Origin: Desulfofustis sp. PB-SRB1
GTDB lineage: Bacteria > Desulfobacterota > Desulfobulbia > Desulfobulbales > Desulfocapsaceae
Direction: 5' to 3'
Length of the DNA stretch: 64,000 bases
Assembly: GCA_016722945.1 (NCBI GenBank)
Contig: JAEQMT010000059.1
Coordinates: forward strand, 248,001 to 312,000
Both the position numbers and the translations under genes were made by a program. Of this stretch, positions 7,650-16,831 are shown piece by piece (position 1 is the stretch's first letter; every line of letters begins with the position of its first letter). Below the pieces are notes generated by a model. The model ran no database searches. It saw nothing but the letters and a program-made list of their open reading frames with translations, and was not told where the DNA came from.

Positions 7650-9128
7650 CTATGGTCTGCCCCGGCTCGGTGAGCGCCGGTGTTTTACCGGCGGGATTCT
7701 CATCTGTTCGCGGTACTTGGCCACCGTGCGGCGGGCGATTTTGATGTTGTCGGCACTGAGCCGCTCGACGATGGCACCGTCGCTCAGCGGTGTGGCCTGG
7801 TCCTCATCCTGAATCATCTTTTTGATTCGCGCCTTGATCGACTCGGCCGCCAGCGCGTCGCCACCCACCCGCTCGATGGCGGTGGAGAAAAAATACTTCA
7901 ACTCAAATATCCCTTGCGGGGTCTGCACGTACTTATTTGAGGTAACCCGGCTGATGGTTGACTCATGCATACCGATGTCCGCTGCCACATCACGCAGGAT
8001 CAGGGGCCTCAGGGCGGTGGGGCCGTGTTCGAAAAAACCGCGCTGAAATTTCAGAATCGATTCCATCACCCTAAATATCGTACGCTGCCGCTGATGGATT
8101 GATTTTATAAACCAGTGCGCGCTTTTTACCTTGTCGGTGAGGTAGTGGTGCGAGTTCTGGTCGATGTCGGAGTCATCCTGTGCCTTGAGCAGTTCCTGGT
8201 AATAGCTGGAGACCTTGAGCTGGGGTAAATCCTCGTCATTGAGGGAAATGACGAATTCACCATCTATGTTGTGTACATACACATCCGGGACGATATAGGC
8301 GGTGGTCTCTTCCACGTAGGGCAGACCGGGGTAAGGGGTGAGCTGATCGGTGATGAAGTTGATGGCGGTGACGACCTCGCCCCGCTTATAGCCGGTGAGG
8401 CGGGTGATCTGTTTGATGTTTCGGGTCTGCAGCAGGTCGAGATGGTCGCGGACAATAGTGGCGGCGATGGAGTCGGCCATATCAAGGCGTTCGAGCTGCA
8501 GGAGCAGTGATTCAACAACGGTGCGGGCGCCGATTCCGGGCGGGTCGAGATATTGGATGACCTCGAGGGCGTATTCGGCCTCGTCCGGCGAACATCCGGT
8601 CTGCACCTGGATATCCTCATAGTCTATATCGAGAAAGCCGAACCGGTTGAGGTTGCCGATGATAAAAAGGGCGATCTCCCACTCCTGCTCGTCCAGGCCG
8701 CAGTGGGCCAGCTGCCATTGCAGATAGGCGGCAAGGCCCGGTTTTTCGGAAATGAAATCAAACTGGCTGGGTGCGTCTTCGGCCGGTCTTTCCCGTGAAA
8801 AAGAAAAGCTCGGCTCAAAAGTATTGCTGTAGTCCTCCCAGTTCACCTCGGCCAGTTTGTCGTCGCCGGGGGCTACCGGCGCGGTGAACTCGGTTTCAGC
8901 GGGTTCTTTTGGTTCTTCCACCTGCAAAGAAAGATCAGCCGGTATTTCCTGGTGCGAACCATCGCCATCGTGATCGATTTCCAGAGCCGGGTTCTGTTCC
9001 AGTTCGTCCTGCAGGGCCTGGGAAAGATCAAGCCGGTTGAGCTGCAGCAGCTTGATGGCCAGCCGCAGCTGCGGGGTCATCACCAACTTCTGGGTCAGCT
9101 TCAGCTGTTGTCGCAGTTCAAGGGCCAT
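7650..9128 (-). CDS. rpoN: RNA polymerase sigma-54 factor
   Basis: The 492-residue product directs RNA polymerase to -24/-12 promoters and needs AAA+ activators to open them. The N-terminus has the activator-interacting region (QQLKLTQKLVMTPQLRLAIKLLQL), followed by an acidic linker, the core-binding domain and, near residues 464-473, the RpoN box ARRTVAKYRE. It lies downstream of lptB in the conserved lptA-lptB-rpoN order. The usual downstream hpf/raiA gene is absent here; 210 bp of non-coding sequence separates rpoN from the WYL regulator. A probable sigma-54 activator ends at the right edge of the window. Confidence 0.97.
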   Translation of the reverse strand: MALELRQQLKLTQKLVMTPQLRLAIKLLQLNRLDLSQALQDELEQNPALEIDHDGDGSHQEIPADLSLQVEEPKEPAETEFTAPVAPGDDKLAEVNWEDYSNTFEPSFSFSRERPAEDAPSQFDFISEKPGLAAYLQWQLAHCGLDEQEWEIALFIIGNLNRFGFLDIDYEDIQVQTGCSPDEAEYALEVIQYLDPPGIGARTVVESLLLQLERLDMADSIAATIVRDHLDLLQTRNIKQITRLTGYKRGEVVTAINFITDQLTPYPGLPYVEETTAYIVPDVYVHNIDGEFVISLNDEDLPQLKVSSYYQELLKAQDDSDIDQNSHHYLTDKVKSAHWFIKSIHQRQRTIFRVMESILKFQRGFFEHGPTALRPLILRDVAADIGMHESTISRVTSNKYVQTPQGIFELKYFFSTAIERVGGDALAAESIKARIKKMIQDEDQATPLSDGAIVERLSADNIKIARRTVAKYREQMRIPPVKHRRSPSRGRP

Positions 9129-9208
9129 GGCCGGGTTACATGCGGGCAGCGGCGGCGGTCGCCTTGAGAAGATATGATGAATGGTGCGTATGTTTCATGG
9201 GCTCCCGC

Positions 9209-9931
9209 CTACATTCTGAAATCTTCGCCAAGATACATTTTCCGGGCTACTTCACTCTCGATAATATCATGGGCAACCCCGCTGGTAAGCACCGACCCGC
9301 TGTTGATGATATAGGCAAAATCACACACCTTCAAAGTCTCTCTGACGTTGTGATCGGAAATAAGCACCCCGAGGCCGCGGTCCTTGAGGCCGTGGATGAT
9401 CTTCTGCAACTCGCCCACCGCCAGCGGATCGATACCGGCAAAGGGCTCATCGAGCAAAATGAAATCGGGGCGGGTGGAAAGGGCGCGCATAATTTCCACC
9501 CGCCGGCGTTCACCGCCGGACAGGGCGTGGCCCTTGTTGGTACGCAGATACTCTATCTTCAGATCGATCAAGAGATCATTGATTCGCTCATCGATCTCTT
9601 TTTTGCTCAGGCCGAGCGGTTCAAGGATGATCCGAACGTTTTCCTCCACCGTCAGTTTTTTGAAAACCGACGGTTCCTGGGCAAGATAGGTAATTCCCTT
9701 GAGGGCCCGTTTGTGGATCGGCAGTCTGGTGATTACCTCCCCATCGAGCAGGATGTTGCCCTGGTTGAGGCGAATGAAGCCGGCAATGGAGTAAAAGGTG
9801 GTGGTTTTTCCCGCCCCGTTGGGACCGAGCAACCCCACCACGGCGCCGGTGCCCACCTGTAGACTGATCCCGTTGACCACCGTCCGGGAGCCATATTTTT
9901 TGACGATATTTCTGGTTTCAAGCAGTGACAT
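9209..9931 (-). CDS. lptB: Lipopolysaccharide export ABC transporter ATPase
   Basis: The 240-residue cytoplasmic ATPase powers LPS extraction from the inner membrane with LptF/LptG. Walker A GPNGAGKTT is at residues 36-44, the signature LSGGERRRVEI near 137, and Walker B LLDEPFAGIDP near 158. The FAGIDP segment and overall length are typical of LptB. It sits between lptA and rpoN, all read leftwards, with 80-90-bp gaps. lptC is not seen upstream of lptA, where it is often found. Confidence 0.97.
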   Translation of the reverse strand: MSLLETRNIVKKYGSRTVVNGISLQVGTGAVVGLLGPNGAGKTTTFYSIAGFIRLNQGNILLDGEVITRLPIHKRALKGITYLAQEPSVFKKLTVEENVRIILEPLGLSKKEIDERINDLLIDLKIEYLRTNKGHALSGGERRRVEIMRALSTRPDFILLDEPFAGIDPLAVGELQKIIHGLKDRGLGVLISDHNVRETLKVCDFAYIINSGSVLTSGVAHDIIESEVARKMYLGEDFRM

Positions 9932-10021
9932 GCAAGGCTACCGGACACGATGTTTTTCCTGATTCGTTGGGCTGATCCCTTTTATCCGCGCGTGCGTTCG
10001 CGGCAACTTTTCATGATTGTA

Positions 10022-10585
10022 TCAATTCTGCCGTATGGTCATCTGCACCCGCTCTTTCTTTTCGCCTTCCTGAGCGCCGTCATCCGATCCGGGCAGGACG
10101 ACGCCGGCGCCGCCCACTACTTCGGAGCGCCCTTCATCCGGGTAGTAGATGATTTCCCGGCCGGACACCATATTGCCTCCCTGCCACGCCTTGGCGTTGC
10201 CGCTCAAAATGAGCCGTCGGGCGCCGGTGTCGGCGTAATAGGTCATCTTGTCGGCGGTGCCCAGCCAGTCTTCCCGGGTGATTTCGACGTCGCCGACACA
10301 TACCAGCTTTTCGATGCGCTGGGTGGTGTCGTCGTTTGCCGCCCCTCCCGACTCGGGCAGGGCGGTATAGTACACCGTCATGGTATCTGATCTGAGTTGC
10401 AGATCACCTTGTTTGGCATCGACATTGCCCGAGAATTTCACGGTGTTGTCGGTTTCGGTGGAAGACATCTGGTCGGCCTCGATGGTAATCGGATTTTTCG
10501 CGGCATTGGTTGCCACCGGCGCGACAAGGGTGGTGGCGATGAGTATCAGCGCCGTAAAAATGACACCTTGTACATAGTTGGTCAT
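10022..10585 (-). CDS. lptA: LPS transport periplasmic protein (OstA-like)
   Basis: The 187-residue protein carries an N-terminal signal segment (TALILIATTLVAPVATNAA) and an OstA/LptA domain beginning PITIEADQMSS and continuing with repeated beta strands (VKFSGNVDAKQGDLQLRSD, GDVEITRED, ADKMTYY). LptA bridges the periplasm and carries LPS to LptD. The start at 10585 is chosen because AGGAG lies nine bases before it and the signal peptide follows; the open frame continues upstream only as an artefact antisense to argB. It is divergent from argB across a 225-bp region that must hold both promoters. Confidence 0.9.
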   Translation of the reverse strand: MTNYVQGVIFTALILIATTLVAPVATNAAKNPITIEADQMSSTETDNTVKFSGNVDAKQGDLQLRSDTMTVYYTALPESGGAANDDTTQRIEKLVCVGDVEITREDWLGTADKMTYYADTGARRLILSGNAKAWQGGNMVSGREIIYYPDEGRSEVVGGAGVVLPGSDDGAQEGEKKERVQMTIRQN

Positions 10586-10810
10586 ATGAAAAATCTCCTG
10601 GTGATCAGCAACAAACCGCTCGACGGTGCAATTCGAGCTTGTTACTCTTTTAATCTTACAACAAACCATCATTGCCGCCCCCGATAACCCCAGGCGGGGA
10701 AAAAGAGCGGCGATAACAAAGCAGGGCATTATACTATAGCATCTGTCGACGCAGTCCTGTATACCCGGAGCGCTATCATAACCGAGGGCCGTGTTAAAGT
10801 AAAGCAAGCC

Positions 10811-11716
10811 ATGGAGGTACACCCAGTGCACCACAACATTGATCGGGCTAAGATTCTCATTGAATCCTTGCCCTATTTTCAGGAGTTTCGCGGCAAAACC
10901 ATCGTATTGAAATATGGCGGTCATGCCATGGTGGACGAGTACCTCAAACGCAGATTCGCCCTGGATGTTATCCTGCTCAATCAGATCGGAGTTAATGTCG
11001 TCATCGTTCACGGCGGCGGTCCGCAGATCAACCTGCTGCTTGAGAGGCTCAAGATCAAGCCCAGCTATATCCAGGGGATGCGGATTACCGACGGGGAGAC
11101 CATGAACGTGGTGGAGATGGTTCTGGTGGGCCGGGTAAACAAGGAAATCGTCGGGCTGATCAACCACAGCGGCGGCAGGGCAGTGGGGTTGTCGGGCCGG
11201 GACGGCGATCTGGTTTGTGCCCGTAAGATGCGGATCAGTGTGCCCGGCGGCTCATCGAGTCTGGAGAACACCCCACCCGAGTTGATCGACCTGGGCCGGG
11301 TCGGCACCGTGACCACGGTTAACACCGCTATTTTGCAGACCCTCAAGCAGGAGGGTTTTATCCCGGTGATTGCCCCGGTTGGGGTTGGTGAGGACGGCCA
11401 GGCCCTCAATATCAATGCCGATCTGGTGGCCGGCTCCATCGCCGCCTCCCTGCAGGCGGAAAAACTTATCCTGCTGACCGACGTGGCCGGGGTCTGTAAC
11501 AAAGACGGTGAGTTGCTCCGCTCTCTCAACCGGGATCAGCTTGATGAGCTCATCGGTGACGGTACCATTGTCGGCGGCATGATCCCCAAGGTCAACTGCT
11601 GCCGCCAGGCCCTGGCCGGCGGAGTACATAAAACCTACATTGTTGATGGCCGCCGGGAACATTGCGTCCTCCTTGAGATGTTTACCAGAGAGGGGGTTGG
11701 GACGGAGATTGTCTGA
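10811..11716 (+). CDS. argB: Acetylglutamate kinase
   Basis: The 301-residue cytoplasmic kinase phosphorylates N-acetylglutamate, the second step of arginine synthesis. It has KYGGHAM at residues 34-40, the glycine-rich HGGGPQIN block and the C-terminal GGMIPK motif of amino-acid kinases. It is the first gene of argBDFGH, with argD 17 bp downstream. argA/argJ and argC are not in the window. The N-terminal helix before the kinase core suggests an arginine-sensitive, hexameric type, but that is inference from family knowledge. Confidence 0.97.
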   Translation: MEVHPVHHNIDRAKILIESLPYFQEFRGKTIVLKYGGHAMVDEYLKRRFALDVILLNQIGVNVVIVHGGGPQINLLLERLKIKPSYIQGMRITDGETMNVVEMVLVGRVNKEIVGLINHSGGRAVGLSGRDGDLVCARKMRISVPGGSSSLENTPPELIDLGRVGTVTTVNTAILQTLKQEGFIPVIAPVGVGEDGQALNINADLVAGSIAASLQAEKLILLTDVAGVCNKDGELLRSLNRDQLDELIGDGTIVGGMIPKVNCCRQALAGGVHKTYIVDGRREHCVLLEMFTREGVGTEIV

Positions 11717-11733
11717 TAACCTACAGGATAGCT

Positions 11734-12933
11734 ATGAGCAATTACGAGATTAAAACACGGGCGGACGATCGTTTCGTCCCCTCTTATGCCAGGCACCCCC
11801 TTACCATGGTGTCCGGGAATGGCTGCATGTTGGAGGATGCCGAAGGCAAGCAGTATCTCGATTTTCTGGCCGGAATCGCGGTGTGCGTTCTGGGCCATGC
11901 CCACCCGTCGGTGACTGAAGCGTTGTGCCGCCAGGCGGGTGAACTGGTGCACGCCTCCAATCTCTTTTACAATCCGGTGGCCACCGAACTTGCCGAGATG
12001 CTTTGTGGTCTCAGTTTCGCCGAAAAGGTCTTTATCACCAACAGCGGTGCCGAGGCCAATGAGGCGGCCCTGAAGCTGGCCCGTCTTGCCGGCGGTCCGG
12101 AGCGCTACGAGGTGATTTCGCTGCTCAACTCGTTTCATGGCCGCACCCTGGCCACCGTTGCCGCCACTGGGCAGGCCAAATGTCACCAGGGATTTGAGCC
12201 CTTACCGGCGGGATTTATATCGGTAGCCGGTGAGGACGAAGCGGCTCTGGAAAAGGCCATAACCCCGCACACCTGTGCGGTTATCTGTGAGCCGATCCAG
12301 GGCGAGGGCGGGGTGCTGCCACTGTCGTCCTCATATCTGAAACTGGTGCGGGAATTGTGCGACCGGCACAATCTGCTGTTGATTTTTGATGAAATTCAGA
12401 CCGGTATGGGCAGAACCGGCACCATGTTTGCCTATGAACAGCTTGGTGTGGTTCCTGACGTCATGACGCTGGCCAAAGGGTTGGGCAACGGTGTACCCAT
12501 CGGCGCCATGCTGACCAGCAACCGTTATGGAACCCTGATGGCGCCCGGTACTCACGGTTCAACATTTGGCGGTAACCCGCTGGCAGCGGCGGCGGCGGTG
12601 GCGACCCTACGGGTTATTACGGCCGATGGATTTTTATCTGAGGTTAAGCGCACAGGTGAATATCTCAGCAATGTGCTTACCGATCTGGGTCGCCGTTTTC
12701 CTGATCTAGTCACCCATGAGCGGGGCATGGGGCTGATGCGCGGCCTCGTGCTCAGCGAACGCGGCGCCGAACACGGCGCCGATATCGTCGCTGATATGTT
12801 GGCCAAAGGGGTAATTATCAATTTTACCGGTGCCACCACGCTGCGCTTCGTACCGCCCCTGATTGTCTCAACCGCGCAGATTGACCGCATGGCAGAGGCG
12901 CTGGCGGAGGTCTTGACGGCGAAAACGGGATAA
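11734..12933 (+). CDS. argD: Acetylornithine aminotransferase
   Basis: The 399-residue PLP enzyme transfers the amino group from glutamate to N-acetylglutamate semialdehyde. Class-III aminotransferase motifs are present: NSGAEANEAALKLAR, FDEIQTGMGRTG and the Schiff-base lysine in TLAKGLGNG near residue 250. Many ArgD proteins also act as succinyl-diaminopimelate aminotransferase, which would link it to the dap genes downstream. It directly follows argB and is separated from argF by a repeat-bearing gap. Confidence 0.95.
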   Translation: MSNYEIKTRADDRFVPSYARHPLTMVSGNGCMLEDAEGKQYLDFLAGIAVCVLGHAHPSVTEALCRQAGELVHASNLFYNPVATELAEMLCGLSFAEKVFITNSGAEANEAALKLARLAGGPERYEVISLLNSFHGRTLATVAATGQAKCHQGFEPLPAGFISVAGEDEAALEKAITPHTCAVICEPIQGEGGVLPLSSSYLKLVRELCDRHNLLLIFDEIQTGMGRTGTMFAYEQLGVVPDVMTLAKGLGNGVPIGAMLTSNRYGTLMAPGTHGSTFGGNPLAAAAAVATLRVITADGFLSEVKRTGEYLSNVLTDLGRRFPDLVTHERGMGLMRGLVLSERGAEHGADIVADMLAKGVIINFTGATTLRFVPPLIVSTAQIDRMAEALAEVLTAKTG

Positions 12934-13063
12934 ACCAGTTCATTTCCATCTGAAAAGCGGCGAAACGTTTTGCAAATCCCCGCATGATTCGGTAGCATCG
13001 GAGATTCTGTGTTTTCATACCCCTGTCGACACGGGGTCAGCTCAGTTAGGACTATTACAGGAT
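12934..13063. other. Gap between argD and argF, nothing but a weak inverted repeat
   Basis: The first part of a 337-bp gap in an otherwise tight operon. It has a near-palindrome around CCCCTGTCGACACGGGG (about 13021-13037) and no gene. The rest of the gap is the repeat at 13064-13223, and argF starts 48 bp after it. Confidence 0.4.
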
Positions 13064-13223
13064 GATGAACTCGTAAAAACCTCAAAATTGCTTGCTGCCG
13101 TCATTCCCGCCCTCGATTACACCCTTCAAGGGCAGGCTTCAGCTGGAATCCAGTGATTTCAGTTAATTATGGGTGTCGGGTCAATTCCGGTATGACGGAA
13201 ACATTGGTTTTTACGATGCCATC
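13064..13223 (+). repeat. Dispersed repeat family 2 (160 bp), copy A
   Basis: Begins GATGAACTCGTAAAAACC and ends GGTTTTTACGATGCCATC, near-inverted ends. The interior has TTGCTTGCTGCCGTCATTCC, an arm pair CCCGCCCTCGA / CAAGGGCAGG, and GGAATCCAGTGATTTCAGTT. Full-length copies of the same length lie at 32891-33050 (inverted) and 55883-56042, and a shortened one at 61789-61921. It interrupts the argD-argF spacing and has no coding capacity. Confidence 0.85.
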
Positions 13224-13270
13224 ATAGGAGTATAGTCAAACACCCTAAGGCCACCAAAAATAGACGAGAT

Positions 13271-14212
13271 ATGGAGATGAATAAAGATCTGCTGCGACTT
13301 GCCGATCATCACCGATCCGAGCTCTCAGCACTTATTGCAAGAGGGATAGAGCTCAAGCGGCAACACCACTTAGGGGTGCGTCAGGCCCGACTGGCGGGTA
13401 AGATAATCGGCCTGCTTTTTGAAAAGCCGTCGACCCGCACCCGACTCTCCTTTGAAGCCGCCATGTATGGCCTGGGAGGCCAGGTGGTCTTTCTCTCCGC
13501 GCGCGACACCCAACTGGCTCGTTCCGAACCGCTCAAGGATACGGCCCGGGTCATGTCCCGCTACGTGGACGGCATGGTGGTACGCACCTTTGGTCAGGAG
13601 GTGGTGGACGAGCTTGCCCGTTACGCCAGCGTGCCGGTGATCAATGCCCTTACCGATCTGCACCATCCCTGCCAGATTTTAAGCGATATGATGACCGTTA
13701 TCGAACAAAAGGGAGATATCGAGACGCTGCATATCGTCTGGCTCGGCGACGGCCACAATATGGCCAATTCGTGGATTGAGGCGGCGGCCGTATTCGGCTT
13801 TCGGTTAAGCGTAGTCTGCCCGCGTGGGTATGAACCTGATCCGGCTATCCTGGCGGCAAGCCGGGCGAAGGCGGCTACGCCAATAGAATTGTATCGTGAT
13901 CCCTTTGAGGCAATTTCAGATGCCGATGTAATCAATGTCGACGTGTGGGCGTCCATGGGCCAGGAGGATGAGCAACAAAAGCGACTGGCCACCTTTATGC
14001 CATATCAGCTCAATGAGGGGCTCCTCCGCCATGCGCCCGCCGACGTCATGGTATTGCACTGTCTGCCTGCCCATCGAGATGAGGAAATTACCGATGAGGT
14101 GCTGGAGTCCCATCAGGAGACGATTTTCACCCAGGCGGAAAACAAGATGCATGTGCATCAGGCGATCCTGGAGCACTTTCTAACCGGTAACGTTGCTAAC
14201 TCAAACCCCTAG
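13271..14212 (+). CDS. argF: Ornithine carbamoyltransferase
   Basis: The 313-residue enzyme joins carbamoyl phosphate and ornithine to give citrulline. The carbamoyl-phosphate loop STRTR is at residues 54-58, the HPCQ motif near 133 and the ornithine-binding HCLPAHR near 270. A second ATG two codons in (MNKDLL) is a possible alternative start. It is followed by argG after 12 bp. Confidence 0.96.
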   Translation: MEMNKDLLRLADHHRSELSALIARGIELKRQHHLGVRQARLAGKIIGLLFEKPSTRTRLSFEAAMYGLGGQVVFLSARDTQLARSEPLKDTARVMSRYVDGMVVRTFGQEVVDELARYASVPVINALTDLHHPCQILSDMMTVIEQKGDIETLHIVWLGDGHNMANSWIEAAAVFGFRLSVVCPRGYEPDPAILAASRAKAATPIELYRDPFEAISDADVINVDVWASMGQEDEQQKRLATFMPYQLNEGLLRHAPADVMVLHCLPAHRDEEITDEVLESHQETIFTQAENKMHVHQAILEHFLTGNVANSNP

Positions 14213-14224
14213 ATATCAATTACA

Positions 14225-15427
14225 ATGGATGTGAATAAAATCGTACTCGCCTATTCCGGTGGACTGGACACCTCGGTTATTCTAAAATGGCTGATCCAGC
14301 ATTATCGCTGTCCCATTATCGCCTATTGTGCCGATATCGGTCAACAGGAGGACTGGGCGGCGGTCCGGGAAAAAGGGTTTTCAACGGGGGCAGAGGCGGT
14401 GGAAATCCTTGATCTGCGTGAAACTTTCGTCAAGGAATTCGTGTTTCCCGCATTTCGTGCCAACGCCGTCTATGAGGGAGTCTACCTGCTGGGTACATCA
14501 TTGGCCCGCCCCTTGATCGCCCGTGAACAGGTGCGCCTGGCCCACGAATATGGCGCCGATGCGCTGAGCCACGGTGCTACCGGCAAGGGCAATGACCAGG
14601 TCCGTTTCGAGCTTGCCTACATGGCACTTGACCCCTCTCTGACGGTTATCGCGCCGTGGCGTCTCTGGGATTTGAACTCACGCGAGAGCTTGATGGAATT
14701 TGCCCGTGCCCATGACATCGCCGTGCCGGTAACCACGGCCAAACCCTACAGCTCCGATGAAAACGTCCTGCATATCAGCTATGAAGGCGGGGTTCTGGAG
14801 GATCCGTTCGCGGCCGCCGAAGAGGCCATGTATACCATGACGGTGTCGCCGGAGGCGGCGCCGGATCGTGCCACCGTAATCGATCTTGAATTTCGTGCCG
14901 GCGATCCGGTGGCGCTGGACGGTGCCGCCCTTTCTCCCTACGAGATGCTGGCGGCGCTGAACACCCTGGGCGGTGAAAACGGGATCGGGCGGCTTGACAT
15001 GGTGGAGAACCGCTTTGTCGGCATGAAATCGCGCGGGGTCTATGAAACCCCCGGCGGCACCATTATGCGGGTTGCTCATCGCGACCTCGAATCGATCACC
15101 CTGGATCGTGAGGTGGTGCGGGTTCGCGACTCGTTGATTGGTCGCTATGCTGATCTGATCTATAACGGGTTCTGGTTTTCACCGGAGCGGGAGTTACTCC
15201 AGAACACCATGGATCAGGCCCAGCAGACGGTAAACGGTACGGTGAGGCTCAAGCTTTACAAGGGCAATTGCATGGTGGTTGGGCGAACATCGGATCAGTC
15301 GCTGTATCGACCCGATTTTGCCACTTTTGAGGAGGATGAGGTCTACGACCAGACCGATGCCACCGGTTTTATCCGCTTGAACGGGCTCCGTTTGAAGATT
15401 CAGGCACTGCGGAAGCGGTTGAATTAG
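14225..15427 (+). CDS. argG: Argininosuccinate synthase
   Basis: The 400-residue enzyme condenses citrulline and aspartate with ATP. The pyrophosphatase P-loop AYSGGLDTS is at residues 9-17, with [13 protein letters not shown] and the C-terminal YNGFWFSPE block also present. The length is that of the short ArgG type common outside enterics. Its stop codon is followed immediately by the argH start codon, so translation is probably coupled. Confidence 0.97.
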   Translation: MDVNKIVLAYSGGLDTSVILKWLIQHYRCPIIAYCADIGQQEDWAAVREKGFSTGAEAVEILDLRETFVKEFVFPAFRANAVYEGVYLLGTSLARPLIAREQVRLAHEYGADALSHGATGKGNDQVRFELAYMALDPSLTVIAPWRLWDLNSRESLMEFARAHDIAVPVTTAKPYSSDENVLHISYEGGVLEDPFAAAEEAMYTMTVSPEAAPDRATVIDLEFRAGDPVALDGAALSPYEMLAALNTLGGENGIGRLDMVENRFVGMKSRGVYETPGGTIMRVAHRDLESITLDREVVRVRDSLIGRYADLIYNGFWFSPERELLQNTMDQAQQTVNGTVRLKLYKGNCMVVGRTSDQSLYRPDFATFEEDEVYDQTDATGFIRLNGLRLKIQALRKRLN

Positions 15428-16831
15428 ATGGCAGCCGAGAATAGCTCTTCCAATAAATTGTGGGGCGGACGCTTTACCCAGAAGACCGCCACATCGGTTG
15501 AGGATTTTACCGCATCGGTTCACTATGACCGCCGCCTCTATCGGCATGACATCGAGGGCTCCCGCGCCCATGCCGAAATGCTGGCCGACAACGGCTTGCT
15601 GAGCGAAGAAGAGCTGGCTGCCATCGTTGCCGGGCTTGCCGAGATCGAGGCGGAAATCGAGGCTGGTACCTTTACGTTCCAAAAAAGCCTGGAAGATATT
15701 CATATGAATATCGAAAACGCGCTGATTGCCCGCATCGGTCCGGCCGGCGCCAAACTCCATTCGGCGCGGAGCCGCAATGACCAGATTTCTCTTGATCTGC
15801 GTCTCTATCTGCGTGAACAGTGCGATGATATTGTTGCATTGCTGGTAAATCTGCGTCGCGTACTTGCCCGTCTGGCCCGTGGTCACCTGGGCGTCATCAT
15901 GCCCGGCTATACCCATCTGCAGCGAGCCCAGCCGGTGCTGCTCTCTCATCATCTGCTGGCCTGGTCTCAAATGTTCACCCGTGACGGCGACCGGCTGCGT
16001 GATTGTCGTGTGCGGATCAATCAGTGTCCGCTGGGAAGCGCCGCTTTAGCCGGCAGCGGTCTGCCCATCGACCGGGAGCAGGTGGCGCGGCGGCTGGAGT
16101 TTGGCGAGATCACCGCAAATTCAATGGACAGTGCTGCCGATCGTGATTTTGCCATCGAGTTTGTGAGTTGCTGTGCACTCATCATGACGCATCTGTCGCG
16201 TTGTGCCGAGGAGCTGATCCTGTGGGCGTCCAGCGAATTTGATTTTATCGAAATAAGCGATCGGTTCTGTACCGGCTCATCGATCATGCCGCAGAAGAAA
16301 AACCCCGATATTGCCGAGCTGGTTCGCGGTAAAAGCGGTCGCGTCATCGGCTCGTTGATGAGCCTGCTGGTGCTGGTCAAGGGGCTGCCCTTTACTTACA
16401 ACCGCGATCTGCAGGAGGACAAGGAACAGGTCTTTGATGCGGTGGATACGGTGCGGGCCTGCCTGTCGATTGTTGCCGAGCTGCTGGCCGAAGTCTCTTT
16501 CAAAAAGAAGCGGCTAGCCCGGGCGGCCGGCTCCGGGTGGTTGACCGCCACCGATCTTGCCGACTACCTGGTCCTGAAAGAAGTTCCTTTCCGCGAGGCG
16601 CATGGTATAGTCGGTAGAATTGTCGCACATTGCGTCGAGAGGAGCTGTGAACTGACGGATATGGAGTTGGCTGATCTGCGCAACTTTTCGCCGCTGATTG
16701 ACAAAGATGTATTTGAAATTCTTACCGTTGAGGGATCGGTTGACAGCAGAATCTCCGCCGGTGGAACCAGTCTTGCCAGGGTGAGCGAGGCGCTGGCGCG
16801 TGAGGAACAAGCATTGGGGATGACATCATGA
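15428..16831 (+). CDS. argH: Argininosuccinate lyase
   Basis: The 467-residue product splits argininosuccinate to arginine and fumarate. It starts with LWGGRFTQKT, has the HSARSRNDQ block near residue 118 and the catalytic signature GSSIMPQKKNPD near residue 282. It starts directly after the argG stop, and its last codons overlap the start of the following lipoprotein gene by four bases (ATGA). Confidence 0.97.
   Translation: MAAENSSSNKLWGGRFTQKTATSVEDFTASVHYDRRLYRHDIEGSRAHAEMLADNGLLSEEELAAIVAGLAEIEAEIEAGTFTFQKSLEDIHMNIENALIARIGPAGAKLHSARSRNDQISLDLRLYLREQCDDIVALLVNLRRVLARLARGHLGVIMPGYTHLQRAQPVLLSHHLLAWSQMFTRDGDRLRDCRVRINQCPLGSAALAGSGLPIDREQVARRLEFGEITANSMDSAADRDFAIEFVSCCALIMTHLSRCAEELILWASSEFDFIEISDRFCTGSSIMPQKKNPDIAELVRGKSGRVIGSLMSLLVLVKGLPFTYNRDLQEDKEQVFDAVDTVRACLSIVAELLAEVSFKKKRLARAAGSGWLTATDLADYLVLKEVPFREAHGIVGRIVAHCVERSCELTDMELADLRNFSPLIDKDVFEILTVEGSVDSRISAGGTSLARVSEALAREEQALGMTS

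Noticed and set aside
9140-9862. A 240-codon plus-strand frame opposite lptB
   Set aside because: Shadow of lptB, which has all ABC ATPase motifs.
10586-11167. Upstream extension of the lptA frame across argB
   Set aside because: It is antisense to argB. AGGAG and a signal peptide set the lptA start at 10585.
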